Of a DNA stretch of 45,179 nucleotides, positions 1 through 8,292 are shown piece after piece. Source of the stretch: an uncultured Oscillospiraceae bacterium (GTDB taxonomy: Bacteria; Bacillota; Clostridia; Oscillospirales; Oscillospiraceae). The DNA is taken from assembly GCA_947629245.1 (NCBI GenBank), contig CANRDC010000011.1, forward strand, positions 1-45,179, in the 5' to 3' direction. The notes beneath the pieces were generated by a model. The model worked only from the letters and a program-made list of their open reading frames with translations. It was not told the DNA's origin and did no database searches. The translations under genes and the position numbers were made by a program. The first letter of the stretch is position 1. Every line of letters begins with the position of its first letter.

Positions 1-108
1 GAGCCCACGGCCACGCCCGAGCCCACGGCCACGCCCGAGCCCACGGCCACGCCCGAGCCCACGGCCACGCCCGAGCCTTCGGCCACGCCCGAGCCCACGG
101 CTGTGCCA
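1..108 (+). repeat. 18-bp tandem repeat coding a Glu-Pro-Thr-Ala-Thr-Pro linker
   Basis: Six 18-base units lie head to tail: four copies of gagcccacggccacgccc, one with ccttcg in place of cccacg, and a diverged last unit. The array may begin before the window. It keeps the reading frame, so copy-number change would only lengthen or shorten a spacer in the surface protein. Confidence 0.9.
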
Positions 109-2343
109 GAGCCCACGGAAGCGCCTGACGCCGGGGAGCCTGCCGGTCCTGCGGAGCCTGTCGCGATAGACGCGGCCGCGCCGGTCCTCTCCGGCAGCTG
201 CGGCGCGGCTGGCAGCGACGTCTCCTGGAGCCTGACGGGCGGCGTCCTGACCATCTCCGGCGCCGGCAAGATGGCGGACCACGGCACGGCGGGCAGCGCC
301 CTCGCCCCCTGGTACGACCACAGGGATACCATCACCGCCGTCAGAATCACCGGCGGCGTCACCTACATAGGCAAGAACGCGTTTCACGGCCTTACCGCTC
401 TTACGACCGTCAGCATCACCGCCGATGTAAAGAGCTTCAGCCATGACGCTTTCAGCGGCTGCGACAAATTCACCGCGCTGCTGAGCGTCGGCGGCAAGAC
501 CTATTACTTTGTCAAAGGCGCCGTCCAGACGGGATGGCAGCAGGTCGACGGCGGCAGGAGGTATTTTGACGACACCGGCGCCATGGTCACCGGCTTCAAG
601 CGGATCGGCTCCAAGCAGTACTATCTGCCCGGCGGCAAGCTCCTGACCGGCTGGCACACCAGCGACGGCGGCGTCACCCGCTACTTCGACCCGGACAATG
701 GCGGCGCCATGCTCACCGGTTTCAAACGGATCGGCTCCAAGCAGTACTATCTGCCCGGCGGCAAACTGTATACCGGCTGGCACACCAGCGCGGGCGGCGT
801 CACCCGCTACTTCGACCCGAAAGACGGCGGCGCTATGCTCACCGGCTTCAAGCGGATCGGCTCCAAGCAGTATTATCTGCCCGGCGGCAGGCTGTATACC
901 GGCTGGCAGACCAGCAAAGCCGGAAACCGCCGTTACTTCGACCCGAAAAACGGCGGCGCTATGCTCACCGGCTGGTACACCAGCAAGGCCGGGAACACCC
1001 GTTTCTTTGACGACGAGACCGGCATACAGCTTTTTGGCTTTGTGGAGATCCGGGGCAGGATGTACTATCTGCCCAACGGCGTGCTTTACACCGGCTGGCA
1101 GACCAGCAAGGCCGGGAACCGCCGTTACTTCGACCCGAAAAACGGCGGCGCCATGCTCACCGGCTGGTACACCAACAAAGCAGGCGTCACCTACTATTTT
1201 GACGAACGGACCGGCGTCCGGCTCTCCGGCTTCCGGCGGATCGGCTCCGAGCAGTACTATCTGCCCGACGGCAAGCTGTATACCGGCTGGCAAACCAGCG
1301 CGGGCGGCGTCACCCGCTACTTCGACCCGAAAGACGGCGGCGCTATGCTCACCGGCTTCAAGCAGATCGGCTCCAAGTGGTACTATCTGCCCGGCGGCAA
1401 GCTCCTGACCGGCTGGCAAACCAGCGCGGGCGGCGTCACCCGCTACTTCGACCCGAAAGACGGCGGCGCTATGCTCACCGGCTTCAAGCGGATCGGCTTC
1501 GAGCAGTACTATCTGCCCGGCGGCAGGCTGTATACCGGCTGGCAAACCAGCGCGGGCGGCGTCACCCGCTACTTTGACCCGGACAACGGCGGCGCCATGC
1601 TCTCCGGCCTCCGGCAGATCGACGGCGGAAAATACTATCTGCCCGGCGGCAAGCTTCTCACCGGCTGGGCCACGCTCGACGGCGTGACCTGCTATTTCGA
1701 CCCGGACAGCGGCGGCGCTATGCTCACCGGCTGGCAAACCGTCGAGGGCGCCCGATACTACTTCCTGGACAACGGCCAGGTCGTGACCGACGGCCCGAAA
1801 TTCGTCGCCGACAACATGTACCTCTTCGAGGCCGACGGCAGGCTGGTGACGAACGAGGACCGCACCCTGCTGGGCAAAACGTACCATATTGACGGGCGCG
1901 GCGTCATCGAGGGCTATATGACGGACGCCATGTGGACGGCCAAGGAGCGGCTGGACAAAAACGGCTGGGACCTGTACACCGCCTACAAGCTGGCGGCGGC
2001 CATCCCCTATTCCAACCGCTCGCTGCGCGCTCCGTCCGGCGCGGTCCATACCCAGTGGTACGCAAATTACGGCTTCGCCAACGGCACCGGCAACTGCTAC
2101 GTGATGAACGCCATGCTCTATCAGTACGCCAAGCTCCTGGGCTACGAGGTGTACTTCGTGGAGGGCTCTGTCGGCAGCCGCAGCGGCTACGGCGCTCCCC
2201 ACGGCTGGTGCGAGATCATCGAGGACGGCGTGACATATGTCTACGACTCCAACTTCTACAACGAGACCGGCATGAACGGTTTCAGGATCGGATACGGCCA
2301 GAGCGGGACCTGGCGGTACCAGAACTGGACGCGGGTAAGCTGA
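1..2343 (+). CDS. Cell-wall-binding repeat surface protein with LRR segment and transglutaminase-like domain (5' end missing)
   Basis: The frame is open from base 1, so the true start and any signal peptide lie outside the window; the GTG at 103 is only an internal codon. In order: a Glu-Pro-Thr-Ala linker (to about 170), a short leucine-rich segment of the BspA type (about 180-480), about 20 tandem cell-wall-binding repeats of roughly 20 residues with YYLPGGKLYTGW-like cores (about 500-1890), and a C-terminal transglutaminase-like domain. In that domain a Cys-His-Asp triad can be proposed: Cys in GTGNCYVMN (codon 2095), His in PHGWCE (2200) and Asp in YDSNF (2245). Family knowledge: such repeats bind wall polymer carbohydrate and such domains are cysteine transglutaminase/protease-like. 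Inference: an extracellular, wall-attached enzyme or adhesin. The substrate is unknown. Confidence 0.9.
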   Translation, partial: EPTATPEPTATPEPTATPEPTATPEPSATPEPTAVPEPTEAPDAGEPAGPAEPVAIDAAAPVLSGSCGAAGSDVSWSLTGGVLTISGAGKMADHGTAGSALAPWYDHRDTITAVRITGGVTYIGKNAFHGLTALTTVSITADVKSFSHDAFSGCDKFTALLSVGGKTYYFVKGAVQTGWQQVDGGRRYFDDTGAMVTGFKRIGSKQYYLPGGKLLTGWHTSDGGVTRYFDPDNGGAMLTGFKRIGSKQYYLPGGKLYTGWHTSAGGVTRYFDPKDGGAMLTGFKRIGSKQYYLPGGRLYTGWQTSKAGNRRYFDPKNGGAMLTGWYTSKAGNTRFFDDETGIQLFGFVEIRGRMYYLPNGVLYTGWQTSKAGNRRYFDPKNGGAMLTGWYTNKAGVTYYFDERTGVRLSGFRRIGSEQYYLPDGKLYTGWQTSAGGVTRYFDPKDGGAMLTGFKQIGSKWYYLPGGKLLTGWQTSAGGVTRYFDPKDGGAMLTGFKRIGFEQYYLPGGRLYTGWQTSAGGVTRYFDPDNGGAMLSGLRQIDGGKYYLPGGKLLTGWATLDGVTCYFDPDSGGAMLTGWQTVEGARYYFLDNGQVVTDGPKFVADNMYLFEADGRLVTNEDRTLLGKTYHIDGRGVIEGYMTDAMWTAKERLDKNGWDLYTAYKLAAAIPYSNRSLRAPSGAVHTQWYANYGFANGTGNCYVMNAMLYQYAKLLGYEVYFVEGSVGSRSGYGAPHGWCEIIEDGVTYVYDSNFYNETGMNGFRIGYGQSGTWRYQNWTRVS
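530..1890 (+). repeat. Near-identical cell-wall-binding repeat units at DNA level
   Basis: Within the surface-protein gene, units of about 60 bases alternate between a YYLPGG type and a RYFDP type, giving a higher-order period of about 120-126 bases. Blocks such as ggcttcaagcggatcggctc recur almost unchanged (around 590, 720, 840, 1480). This degree of nucleotide identity, beyond protein conservation, suggests recent duplication or gene conversion and a tract prone to recombination or misassembly. Confidence 0.85.
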
Positions 2344-2350
2344 CGGCCGC

Positions 2351-2389
2351 GCCGAAGCCCGCCCCGCTCCGGCGGCGAAAGGCTTCGGC
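2351..2389 (+). other. Intergenic hairpin after the surface-protein gene
   Basis: Inverted repeat gccgaagcc (2351-2359) and ggcttcggc (2381-2389) lies just after the stop codon at 2343. No T-tract follows, so it is a weak terminator candidate or an mRNA-stabilising hairpin. Confidence 0.4.
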
Positions 2390-2443
2390 GGCTCCGGCTC
2401 GGATAAGCTCTTGCAAATCAAATCAAAGAAAGGATCTTCACCC

Positions 2444-3211
2444 ATGAAAAAGAATCTGAAAAAGCTCGCCGCCATGCTTCTGGCGCTGACGATGGCGCTG
2501 AGTGTGACGGGCTACGCCGCCGCCGGCGAGGACGCGGACGCGGAACAGACCGAGCCCGCGGAGGAAGCCGCCGACGCCAAGCAGGCGGGGCCTGCGGAGG
2601 AAGCCGACGAGGAGCAGACCGCCGACGAGGCGGAAGAGGCCGCCCGGATCGCGAGAGTCGTTCTGGACCTGACGGAAGAAGGGCTGGCCGCTCTTCCCTG
2701 CATCGGGGAGAAAACAGAGGAATGCTCCACGATCGCGCTTCTGAACGACACCGGGGACGACATCACCGCCATCAACATCAAATCCAGCGAGGACACCGAG
2801 TGGTCCGACAACATCCTGGCGGAGGACTATGTATTCGAGGACGGGGAACCGGCGCTCCTGTGCTGGGAGGCCGAGGAGGGCGTGCTCTACGATCTGCAGT
2901 TCACCTTCTCCGACTGGACCGTGGGCGTTGCCCATGACGTGGACTTCGCCGACACTCCGGGCGCGGAGCTCCATCGTCAGTGGAACGGCCTGCCCTATCT
3001 GGTATACATCAGCCTCTCCACCCGCGAGAAGGTAGACACCTCCGAGGCCGAACAGGCCCGGGCCGAGGCGGAGATCGCCGCGGGTACCTGGGCGTACGGC
3101 GGCGGCTCCAGCTCCGGCGGTTCCAGCAGCTCCTCCGGCGGCGGCAGCTCCTCCGGTGGCTCCAGCTCCGGCGGCGGCGAGGGCTGTCTGGACGACGCTC
3201 TGTTCTGGTAA
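2444..3211 (+). CDS. Small secreted acidic protein with Ser/Gly-rich tail, unknown function
   Basis: 255 residues. ATG 2444 is chosen over the upstream TTG (2411) because AAAGAAAGGA sits about 9 bases before it. The N-terminus is a signal peptide (KKNLKK, then a hydrophobic AAMLLALTMAL stretch, with likely cleavage near YAAAG). An Ala/Glu-rich acidic stretch (about 25-70) follows, then a compact middle region (about 75-200) with ALLNDTGDDITAINI and WSDNIL motifs. The C-terminus is a Ser-Gly tract ending in EGCLDDALFW. No enzymatic motif is seen and no sortase signal is obvious. The middle region resembles small secreted Clostridia proteins of unknown role, and I assign no function. It lies 18 bases before the acyltransferase gene and is probably co-transcribed with it. 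Confidence 0.8.
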   Translation: MKKNLKKLAAMLLALTMALSVTGYAAAGEDADAEQTEPAEEAADAKQAGPAEEADEEQTADEAEEAARIARVVLDLTEEGLAALPCIGEKTEECSTIALLNDTGDDITAINIKSSEDTEWSDNILAEDYVFEDGEPALLCWEAEEGVLYDLQFTFSDWTVGVAHDVDFADTPGAELHRQWNGLPYLVYISLSTREKVDTSEAEQARAEAEIAAGTWAYGGGSSSGGSSSSSGGGSSSGGSSSGGGEGCLDDALFW

Positions 3212-3229
3212 CGGACCATCCGAAGCGCG

Positions 3230-4270
3230 ATGACGGTACAACAGCGCGAGCACGGCTTTGACTTTCTGCGGGCCGTGGCCTGCCTTTTCATCATCCTGCT
3301 GCACACGGTCTATTCCACGACCCTCATGTACGGCGTCAAGCTGAACACGTTCCTGCGGGCGGCAGGCTTTCAGGCCGCCGCCAACGACCTGATGTGGGCG
3401 GTGCCCTGCTTCGTGATGGTGACGGGAGCGCTGCTCCTGCCGCCGGAGAAGCACATCGGCTACCGGGCGCTGTTCACGAAATACATCGCCCGCGTGGTCA
3501 AGGCCATCGTGGTGTTCGGGGCGCTGTTCGTGGCGTTGGAGGCCGTCTTTGACCCCGGTCTGCGCACATGGGAGCATGTGCGCGCCGGTCTTTACGAGAT
3601 ATTTTCCGGCGGCGGCTGGTCCCATATGTGGTATCTGTACTGCCTGCTGGGGCTGTACCTTCTCCTGCCTGCGTACAAGAAGATCGCGGCCCTGGCCGAC
3701 GAGCGGGACATCCTGTATCTGCTGGCGGTCTACGGGCTGTTCGAGGCCGTCCTGCCCCTGCTGGGGATCTGGGACATCCAGTGCGGGTTTTACATCCACG
3801 TATCGTCCGTCTATCCCTTCTGGCTGTTTTTGGGCTACTGGCTGCGCCGCTGGGGCGGGAAATACAGCCGGGCCCTGTACGGCTGGGCCTTCGTGGGGGC
3901 CACGGCGGCGCTCACCGGCGCGAGCCTGGCGGCCACCTATTGGAGGACGTCGGCGCTGGACGCGCTGTTCACCTACTCCTCCCCCCTGGTGATCCTGCAG
4001 GCGGGCGGTCTGGCCGGGTGGTTCTTCCAGTGCCGTTCCGACGGCTCCGGCCCCGTGGGCCGGGTCCTGACGAATATCGACCGGCACTCCTTCGGCGTCT
4101 ACCTCATCCATATGGCCTATATCCGTCTGATCTACAAGCATCTGCGCTTCGACCCGTTTTCCATCGGACCGGTCCCCGGCGTGCTGGCCGTGGCGCTGGC
4201 GGCGTTCCTGCTGGCCTACGGGACGGAATGGGTCCTGCGCAGGCTGCCTCTGTTCAAATCGTTCCTGTAA
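3230..4270 (+). CDS. Membrane acyltransferase, acyltransferase-3 (OafA/WecH) family
   Basis: 346 residues, start ATG 3230. The N-terminal signature DFLRAVACLFIILLHT (residues 11-26), with the conserved Arg and His, is typical of acyltransferase family 3, and about ten hydrophobic segments span the protein. A later SFGVYLIHM motif matches the conserved end of the family. Such proteins move acetyl or other acyl groups from CoA onto extracellular sugars. In this setting the acceptor is probably a surface glycan or teichoic-like polymer (inference). It is the last gene of the plus-strand run, and a strong bidirectional hairpin follows it. Confidence 0.88.
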   Translation: MTVQQREHGFDFLRAVACLFIILLHTVYSTTLMYGVKLNTFLRAAGFQAAANDLMWAVPCFVMVTGALLLPPEKHIGYRALFTKYIARVVKAIVVFGALFVALEAVFDPGLRTWEHVRAGLYEIFSGGGWSHMWYLYCLLGLYLLLPAYKKIAALADERDILYLLAVYGLFEAVLPLLGIWDIQCGFYIHVSSVYPFWLFLGYWLRRWGGKYSRALYGWAFVGATAALTGASLAATYWRTSALDALFTYSSPLVILQAGGLAGWFFQCRSDGSGPVGRVLTNIDRHSFGVYLIHMAYIRLIYKHLRFDPFSIGPVPGVLAVALAAFLLAYGTEWVLRRLPLFKSFL

Positions 4271-4281
4271 CCGCGCATACG

Positions 4282-4322
4282 AAAATGTCCGGGAACACGC
4301 AAAGCCGTGTTCCCGGACGTTT
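4282..4322. terminator. Bidirectional Rho-independent terminator between convergent genes
   Basis: Perfect 13-bp stem gtccgggaacacg (4287-4299) / cgtgttcccggac (4306-4318), extended by aaaat/gtttt on the outside. The A-tract before and T-tract after make it work on both strands, ending the plus acyltransferase run and the minus methionine operon. Confidence 0.9.
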
Positions 4323-4337
4323 TATATCCCGCCCGCC

Positions 4338-5057
4338 TCAGCAGGTCACAGTCCCCGCCGCTATGATATGGGGCAGGTCCACGCCGCTGTAGCTGCCGTT
4401 GAAGAACCAGTCCACCGTCAGGGTCCCAACGGTGCCCGCCGGTACGTCGAGATATGTGGAGAAGAGGTCGCTGACTGTGTAGACGTCCTCCCCGATCAGG
4501 ATGCTCCCCACCTGGCATACCGTGCTCTGACCGGCCAGGTCCACGGTGACGGAGGTGTTCGTCACGTCCAGGGTATAGGAGCCGACCCTGCCGGTGACAT
4601 AGACCCGTACCATCCCGTTGCCCAGGGCCTGTGTGCTCCAGTCCACATTCAGCTCCAGCGCCGTCCCGGTACTGGAAGCGCAGCTTCCCGCGCTGGACGG
4701 CACGGCCGTGGGCGTAGGCTCCGCCGTCGGCACCGGCGTAGCCGTCGCCGGTATGGGCGTGGGCGCGGGCTCCGCCGTCGGCGCGGGCGTGGACGGCGTC
4801 TCGGTCGGCAGGGGAACATCCGTCGCCGCCGCGGGCGGCGGCAGCTCCGGCGCGGCCGTTATCTGCACGGATCCGGCGGCGTTCGCGTACTGGTCGGCCG
4901 CGCCCTGCCCCGGCATGACCGCCTGCGCCACATCCCGCTCTCCGTTGGCGGCCACCTGCTCCGCCACGCAGCCCTTCAGCCGCGCGAACAGAAACAGCTC
5001 CGCGCCGACGACCAGTATCAGCACGATCACCAGCACGACGATCCCCGTTCTCCTCAT
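4338..5057 (-). CDS. Membrane-anchored extracellular protein with Pro/Thr/Ala linker, unknown
   Basis: 239 residues. A single N-terminal transmembrane anchor (MRRTGIVVLVIVLILVVGAE) is followed by about 50 residues of extracellular spacer, a Pro-Thr-Ala-Glu linker (about 75-120), and a beta-rich C-terminal domain of about 105 residues with three cysteines. The linker resembles that of the surface protein at position 1. Its ATG overlaps the stop of the MetF-like gene in ATGA (5054-5057), so translation is probably coupled. Nothing in the sequence connects it to methionine metabolism, so the coupling may be positional only. Function unknown. Confidence 0.8.
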   Translation of the reverse strand: MRRTGIVVLVIVLILVVGAELFLFARLKGCVAEQVAANGERDVAQAVMPGQGAADQYANAAGSVQITAAPELPPPAAATDVPLPTETPSTPAPTAEPAPTPIPATATPVPTAEPTPTAVPSSAGSCASSTGTALELNVDWSTQALGNGMVRVYVTGRVGSYTLDVTNTSVTVDLAGQSTVCQVGSILIGEDVYTVSDLFSTYLDVPAGTVGTLTVDWFFNGSYSGVDLPHIIAAGTVTC

Positions 5058-5935
5058 TGCAGTCCCTCCTTCCGAAACCTGTCCATGATCCGCGCCATCA
5101 GCTCTGTGCGGCCAAAAGGCGTCATCAGATAAAATCCGTCGATATAAGGGGCGATCTCCCTTGCCACGGCGGCGGACACCTCCACCGCCAGGTCCTCGCC
5201 CCGAGCCCGGTCCGCGCCCTCATAGAGCGCCTCCACGCGCCCGTCCACGTCGATGCCCGGAATGTTCTCGTTCATGAACCGGGCGTTTTTCCGGCTGACC
5301 ACCGGCATGACGCCGCCCAGCAGCTTTCCCCCCTGCAGCGTCCGCCGGGCCAGCGCCAGATTCTCCAGCGCCCGCTCCGTCAGCACCGGCTGGGTGAAAA
5401 AGCCCACGGCGCCGCACGCCAGCTTCTGCCGGGCCAGCTCCAGCTGGCGGTCGAAGTTGCGGGCGTTGACGTTCAGCGCGGCAAAGACGCGGAAGGGGCC
5501 CGGCAGTTGCATGGACGCCGCGTAGCGGATGAAGCCCCGGGAGGTGAAGTCGTACACGCCATGGACGTCGGCCCGGTCCTCCGGCGGGATGGGGTCCCCC
5601 GTGACCAGCAGCGCCTGCTCGATACCCTCCGCCGCCAGACCCAGCAGCAGCGCACGGGAGGCGTTCCGGTTCCGGTCCCGGCATGTCAGATGGGGCATGG
5701 CCTGTATCCCCAGCTCCCGGTGGAGCTTGCAGGCCGTCAGGCTGGAATCAACGCAGGGCCTGCCGTTGGGACAGTCCGCCACGGTGACGAGCTCCGCGCC
5801 CGCGTCCGCGAGCCTGCGGGCCCCGGCCATATACTTTGTCAGGTCCGGGCTGTCCGGCGCGTCCAGCTCCACCGCGAAGGGTCTCCGGTCCGGGTCGCAC
5901 AGGGCCTCCCAAAAGCCGTTCTTATCCACACTCAT
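5054..5935 (-). CDS. metF: 5,10-methylenetetrahydrofolate reductase-like protein
   Basis: 293 residues. The ATG at 5935 is used rather than upstream in-frame codons because it overlaps the metH stop in ATGA and begins the family-like sequence. Motifs fit a TIM-barrel MTHFR: VTVADCPNGRPCVDS, a MPHLTCRDRN strand (about 100), LLVTGDP (about 128) and a QPVL element (about 200). In the family it reduces methylene-THF to methyl-THF using FAD, and supplies the methyl group to MetH, encoded immediately upstream. The four-gene order (activation protein, metH, metF, membrane protein) supports the role. The NADH/ferredoxin partner is not visible here. Confidence 0.88.
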   Translation of the reverse strand: MSVDKNGFWEALCDPDRRPFAVELDAPDSPDLTKYMAGARRLADAGAELVTVADCPNGRPCVDSSLTACKLHRELGIQAMPHLTCRDRNRNASRALLLGLAAEGIEQALLVTGDPIPPEDRADVHGVYDFTSRGFIRYAASMQLPGPFRVFAALNVNARNFDRQLELARQKLACGAVGFFTQPVLTERALENLALARRTLQGGKLLGGVMPVVSRKNARFMNENIPGIDVDGRVEALYEGADRARGEDLAVEVSAAVAREIAPYIDGFYLMTPFGRTELMARIMDRFRKEGLQ

Positions 5936-8292
5936 CCCAGCACCTCCCTGGCGATATCCGCGCTCCGCTTGGCGTCTCTGGCGTAATAGTCCGCGCCGAT
6001 CCGGCGGGCGTACTCCGCCGTCAGCACCGCGCCGCCCACCATGACCTTGCATTCATGGCCGCTCTCCCGCAGGGCGGCGATGGTCTCGGCCATGGCGGGC
6101 ACCGTGGTGGTCATGAGGGCCGACAGGCCCACCAGGCGCACGTCCTCCCGGACAGCCGCCTCCACCACCGTCTCCGGCTTCACGTCCCGGCCCAGGTCGA
6201 TGACCGTGTAGCCGTAATTCTCCAGCACCACCCGGACGATGTTCTTGCCGATGTCGTGGATGTCCCCCCGGACGGTGGCCAGGACGATCTTCCCCTTGCT
6301 CACCGAGCCCATTCCCTTTTCCGCGATGCGCCGTTTGACCACCTCAAAGCCCTCGCAGGCGGCGTTGGCGGCGTTGATGAGCTGGGGCAGGAAGATCTCC
6401 TGCCGCTCGTACCGCTCCCCCACCCGGTCCAGCGCCGGGATGAGCAGCGTATCCACCGCCTCCAGCTCCGTCATGGTCTGAAGCGCCCTTTCCGTGAGGG
6501 CGGCGGTCTCCGCCCTCAGGCCCCTGGCGACGGCCTCGTCCAGGGTCATCGTCCCCGCGACGTCCGGCCGGGAGGGCGCGGGCCCGGCGTTGGCGAACCG
6601 GGCGATGTACGCCGCGCTGTCCCAGTCATGGCCGGACAGGACCCGATGGGCCGCCACCGCGTCCATGACCGCCGCCTGGTTGGGATCCGCGATGGGCAGG
6701 TCCAGCCCCGCGGCCATGGCCTGGGCGAGGAAGCTCACCGTCACATGCTCCCTGGCCGGAAGGCCGAAGGAGATGTTGCTGACCCCCAGCACGGTATGCA
6801 GCCCCAGCTCCTCCCGGACCCGCCGGACGGCCTCCAGCGTCTGGACCGCCTGGTCCTGCTGAGCGGACACGGTCAGGGTCAGGCAGTCGATGAACACGTC
6901 CTCCCTCGGGATGCCATGCTCCTCCGCCGCCGCCAGTATCCGTTCGGCGACGGCCACCCGCTCCGCCGCCGTGGCGGGGATGCCGTTTTCGTCCATGGTC
7001 AGGCCCACCACCGCCGCGCCGTACTTTTTGCACAGGGGCAGCACCGCGTCCAGCGTCCGCCGGTCCCCGTTGACCGAGTTGACGATGGCCTTGCCGTTCG
7101 CCGCCCGGAGGCCCGCCTCGATGGCGGCGGGGTCGGAGGAGTCGATCTGCAGGGGCAGGTCCGACACCGCCTGCACCGCCCGGACCGTCCGCGCCATCAT
7201 GGCCCTCTCGTCCAGGCCCGGCAGCCCCACGTTCACGTCCAGTATCTCCGCGCCCGCGTCCTGCTGCTCGACGGCCCGCTGCTGGATGTAGCCCATGTCG
7301 CCCTCCCGAAGGGCCTGCTGGAGCCGCTTTTTGCCCGTGGGATTGATGCGCTCGCCGATCACATGCACGTCCCCGTCCAAAACCACGGTCCGGGCCGCGG
7401 AGCACACGCCCCGCCGGACCGGGTCGGGCCGCGCCGCCGGACGTTTTCCATCCACAGCGCTTGCCAGCGCCCGGATGAAATCCGGCGTAGTGCCGCAGCA
7501 GCCGCCCAGGGCCGTCACGCCCAGCTCCAGCGCCGGGACAAGGGCCCCGGCAAATTCCTCCGGCGCGACGGCATACGCGCCCGTGGCCGGGTCGGGCAGC
7601 CCCGCGTTAGGCTTTAGGATGAGCGGCGCGTCCGTCCAATGGCGCAGCTCCGCCGCCAGCGGCAGCAGCTCCTTCGGCCCCAGGCTGCAGTTGAAGCCCA
7701 TGGCGTCCACCCCCAGCCCCGACAGTGTCAGGCCCATGGCCGGGACGGTGGTCCCCAGAAACGTCCGGCCCGTGTCCTCAAAGGTCATGGTGACCCACAC
7801 CGGCAGAGACGTATTCTCCTTCGCCGCCAGCACCGCCGCCTTCGCCTCATAGAGGTCGCTCATGGTCTCGAACACCACCAGATCGGCCCCGGCGGACTGG
7901 CCCGCCGTGACCATCTCCCGGAACAGCTCGTACGCCTCGTCAAAGCGCAGCGTCCCCAGCGGCTCCAGAAGCTGCCCCAGGGGCCCCACGTCCAGCGCCA
8001 CCTTCACGTCCCGACCCTCGCACGCCGCCCGCGCGGCCCGGACGCCCGCGGCGATCAGCTCCCCCGGCGTATAGCCGCTTTTGGCGGTCTTGAGCCGGTT
8101 GGCCCCGAAGGTGTTGGCGTAGAGCACCCGGCTGCCCGCCTCCACATACCGGCGCTGGACGGCGGTCACCGTCGACCGATGGGTCACGTTCCAAACCTCC
8201 GGCAGGGCCCCCACCGGCAGACCGGCCTGCTGGAGCATGGTGCCCATGGCTCCGTCCAGCAGTATGATCTCATGTTCCGCCACAGCGTCCAC
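5932..8292 (-). CDS. metH: Cobalamin-dependent methionine synthase lacking the activation domain
   Basis: 786 residues. Homocysteine-binding domain at about 1-290, with zinc cysteines Cys202 (FNCSLGP) and Cys265-Cys266 (GGCCGTT). Pterin-binding domain at about 315-570 (VIGERINPTGKKRL). B12 cap and Rossmann domain at about 580-786, with GDIHDIGKN (cobalt ligand His about 679). E. coli MetH is about 1,230 residues; here the C-terminal S-adenosylmethionine activation domain is absent and is supplied by the gene just upstream. The start is ambiguous: GTG 8292 gives a 23-bp overlap with the activation gene, and GTG 8283 is possible, with AAAGG about 12 bases upstream. It transfers the methyl group from methyl-THF through cobalamin to homocysteine in the cytosol. 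Confidence 0.93.
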   Translation of the reverse strand: MDAVAEHEIILLDGAMGTMLQQAGLPVGALPEVWNVTHRSTVTAVQRRYVEAGSRVLYANTFGANRLKTAKSGYTPGELIAAGVRAARAACEGRDVKVALDVGPLGQLLEPLGTLRFDEAYELFREMVTAGQSAGADLVVFETMSDLYEAKAAVLAAKENTSLPVWVTMTFEDTGRTFLGTTVPAMGLTLSGLGVDAMGFNCSLGPKELLPLAAELRHWTDAPLILKPNAGLPDPATGAYAVAPEEFAGALVPALELGVTALGGCCGTTPDFIRALASAVDGKRPAARPDPVRRGVCSAARTVVLDGDVHVIGERINPTGKKRLQQALREGDMGYIQQRAVEQQDAGAEILDVNVGLPGLDERAMMARTVRAVQAVSDLPLQIDSSDPAAIEAGLRAANGKAIVNSVNGDRRTLDAVLPLCKKYGAAVVGLTMDENGIPATAAERVAVAERILAAAEEHGIPREDVFIDCLTLTVSAQQDQAVQTLEAVRRVREELGLHTVLGVSNISFGLPAREHVTVSFLAQAMAAGLDLPIADPNQAAVMDAVAAHRVLSGHDWDSAAYIARFANAGPAPSRPDVAGTMTLDEAVARGLRAETAALTERALQTMTELEAVDTLLIPALDRVGERYERQEIFLPQLINAANAACEGFEVVKRRIAEKGMGSVSKGKIVLATVRGDIHDIGKNIVRVVLENYGYTVIDLGRDVKPETVVEAAVREDVRLVGLSALMTTTVPAMAETIAALRESGHECKVMVGGAVLTAEYARRIGADYYARDAKRSADIAREVLG

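Noticed and set aside
530-1890. Regular repeats that might be taken for a CRISPR array
   Set aside because: Units are contiguous, in frame, and encode cell-wall-binding motifs; there are no unique spacers.
2438-4141. 567-codon open frame on the minus strand
   Set aside because: Antisense shadow over two well-supported plus genes; no motif, composition dominated by Gly/Gln/Arg as expected from GC-rich antisense.
5836-7617. 593-codon open frame on the plus strand
   Set aside because: Antisense to metH/metF; the composition is typical of a shadow.
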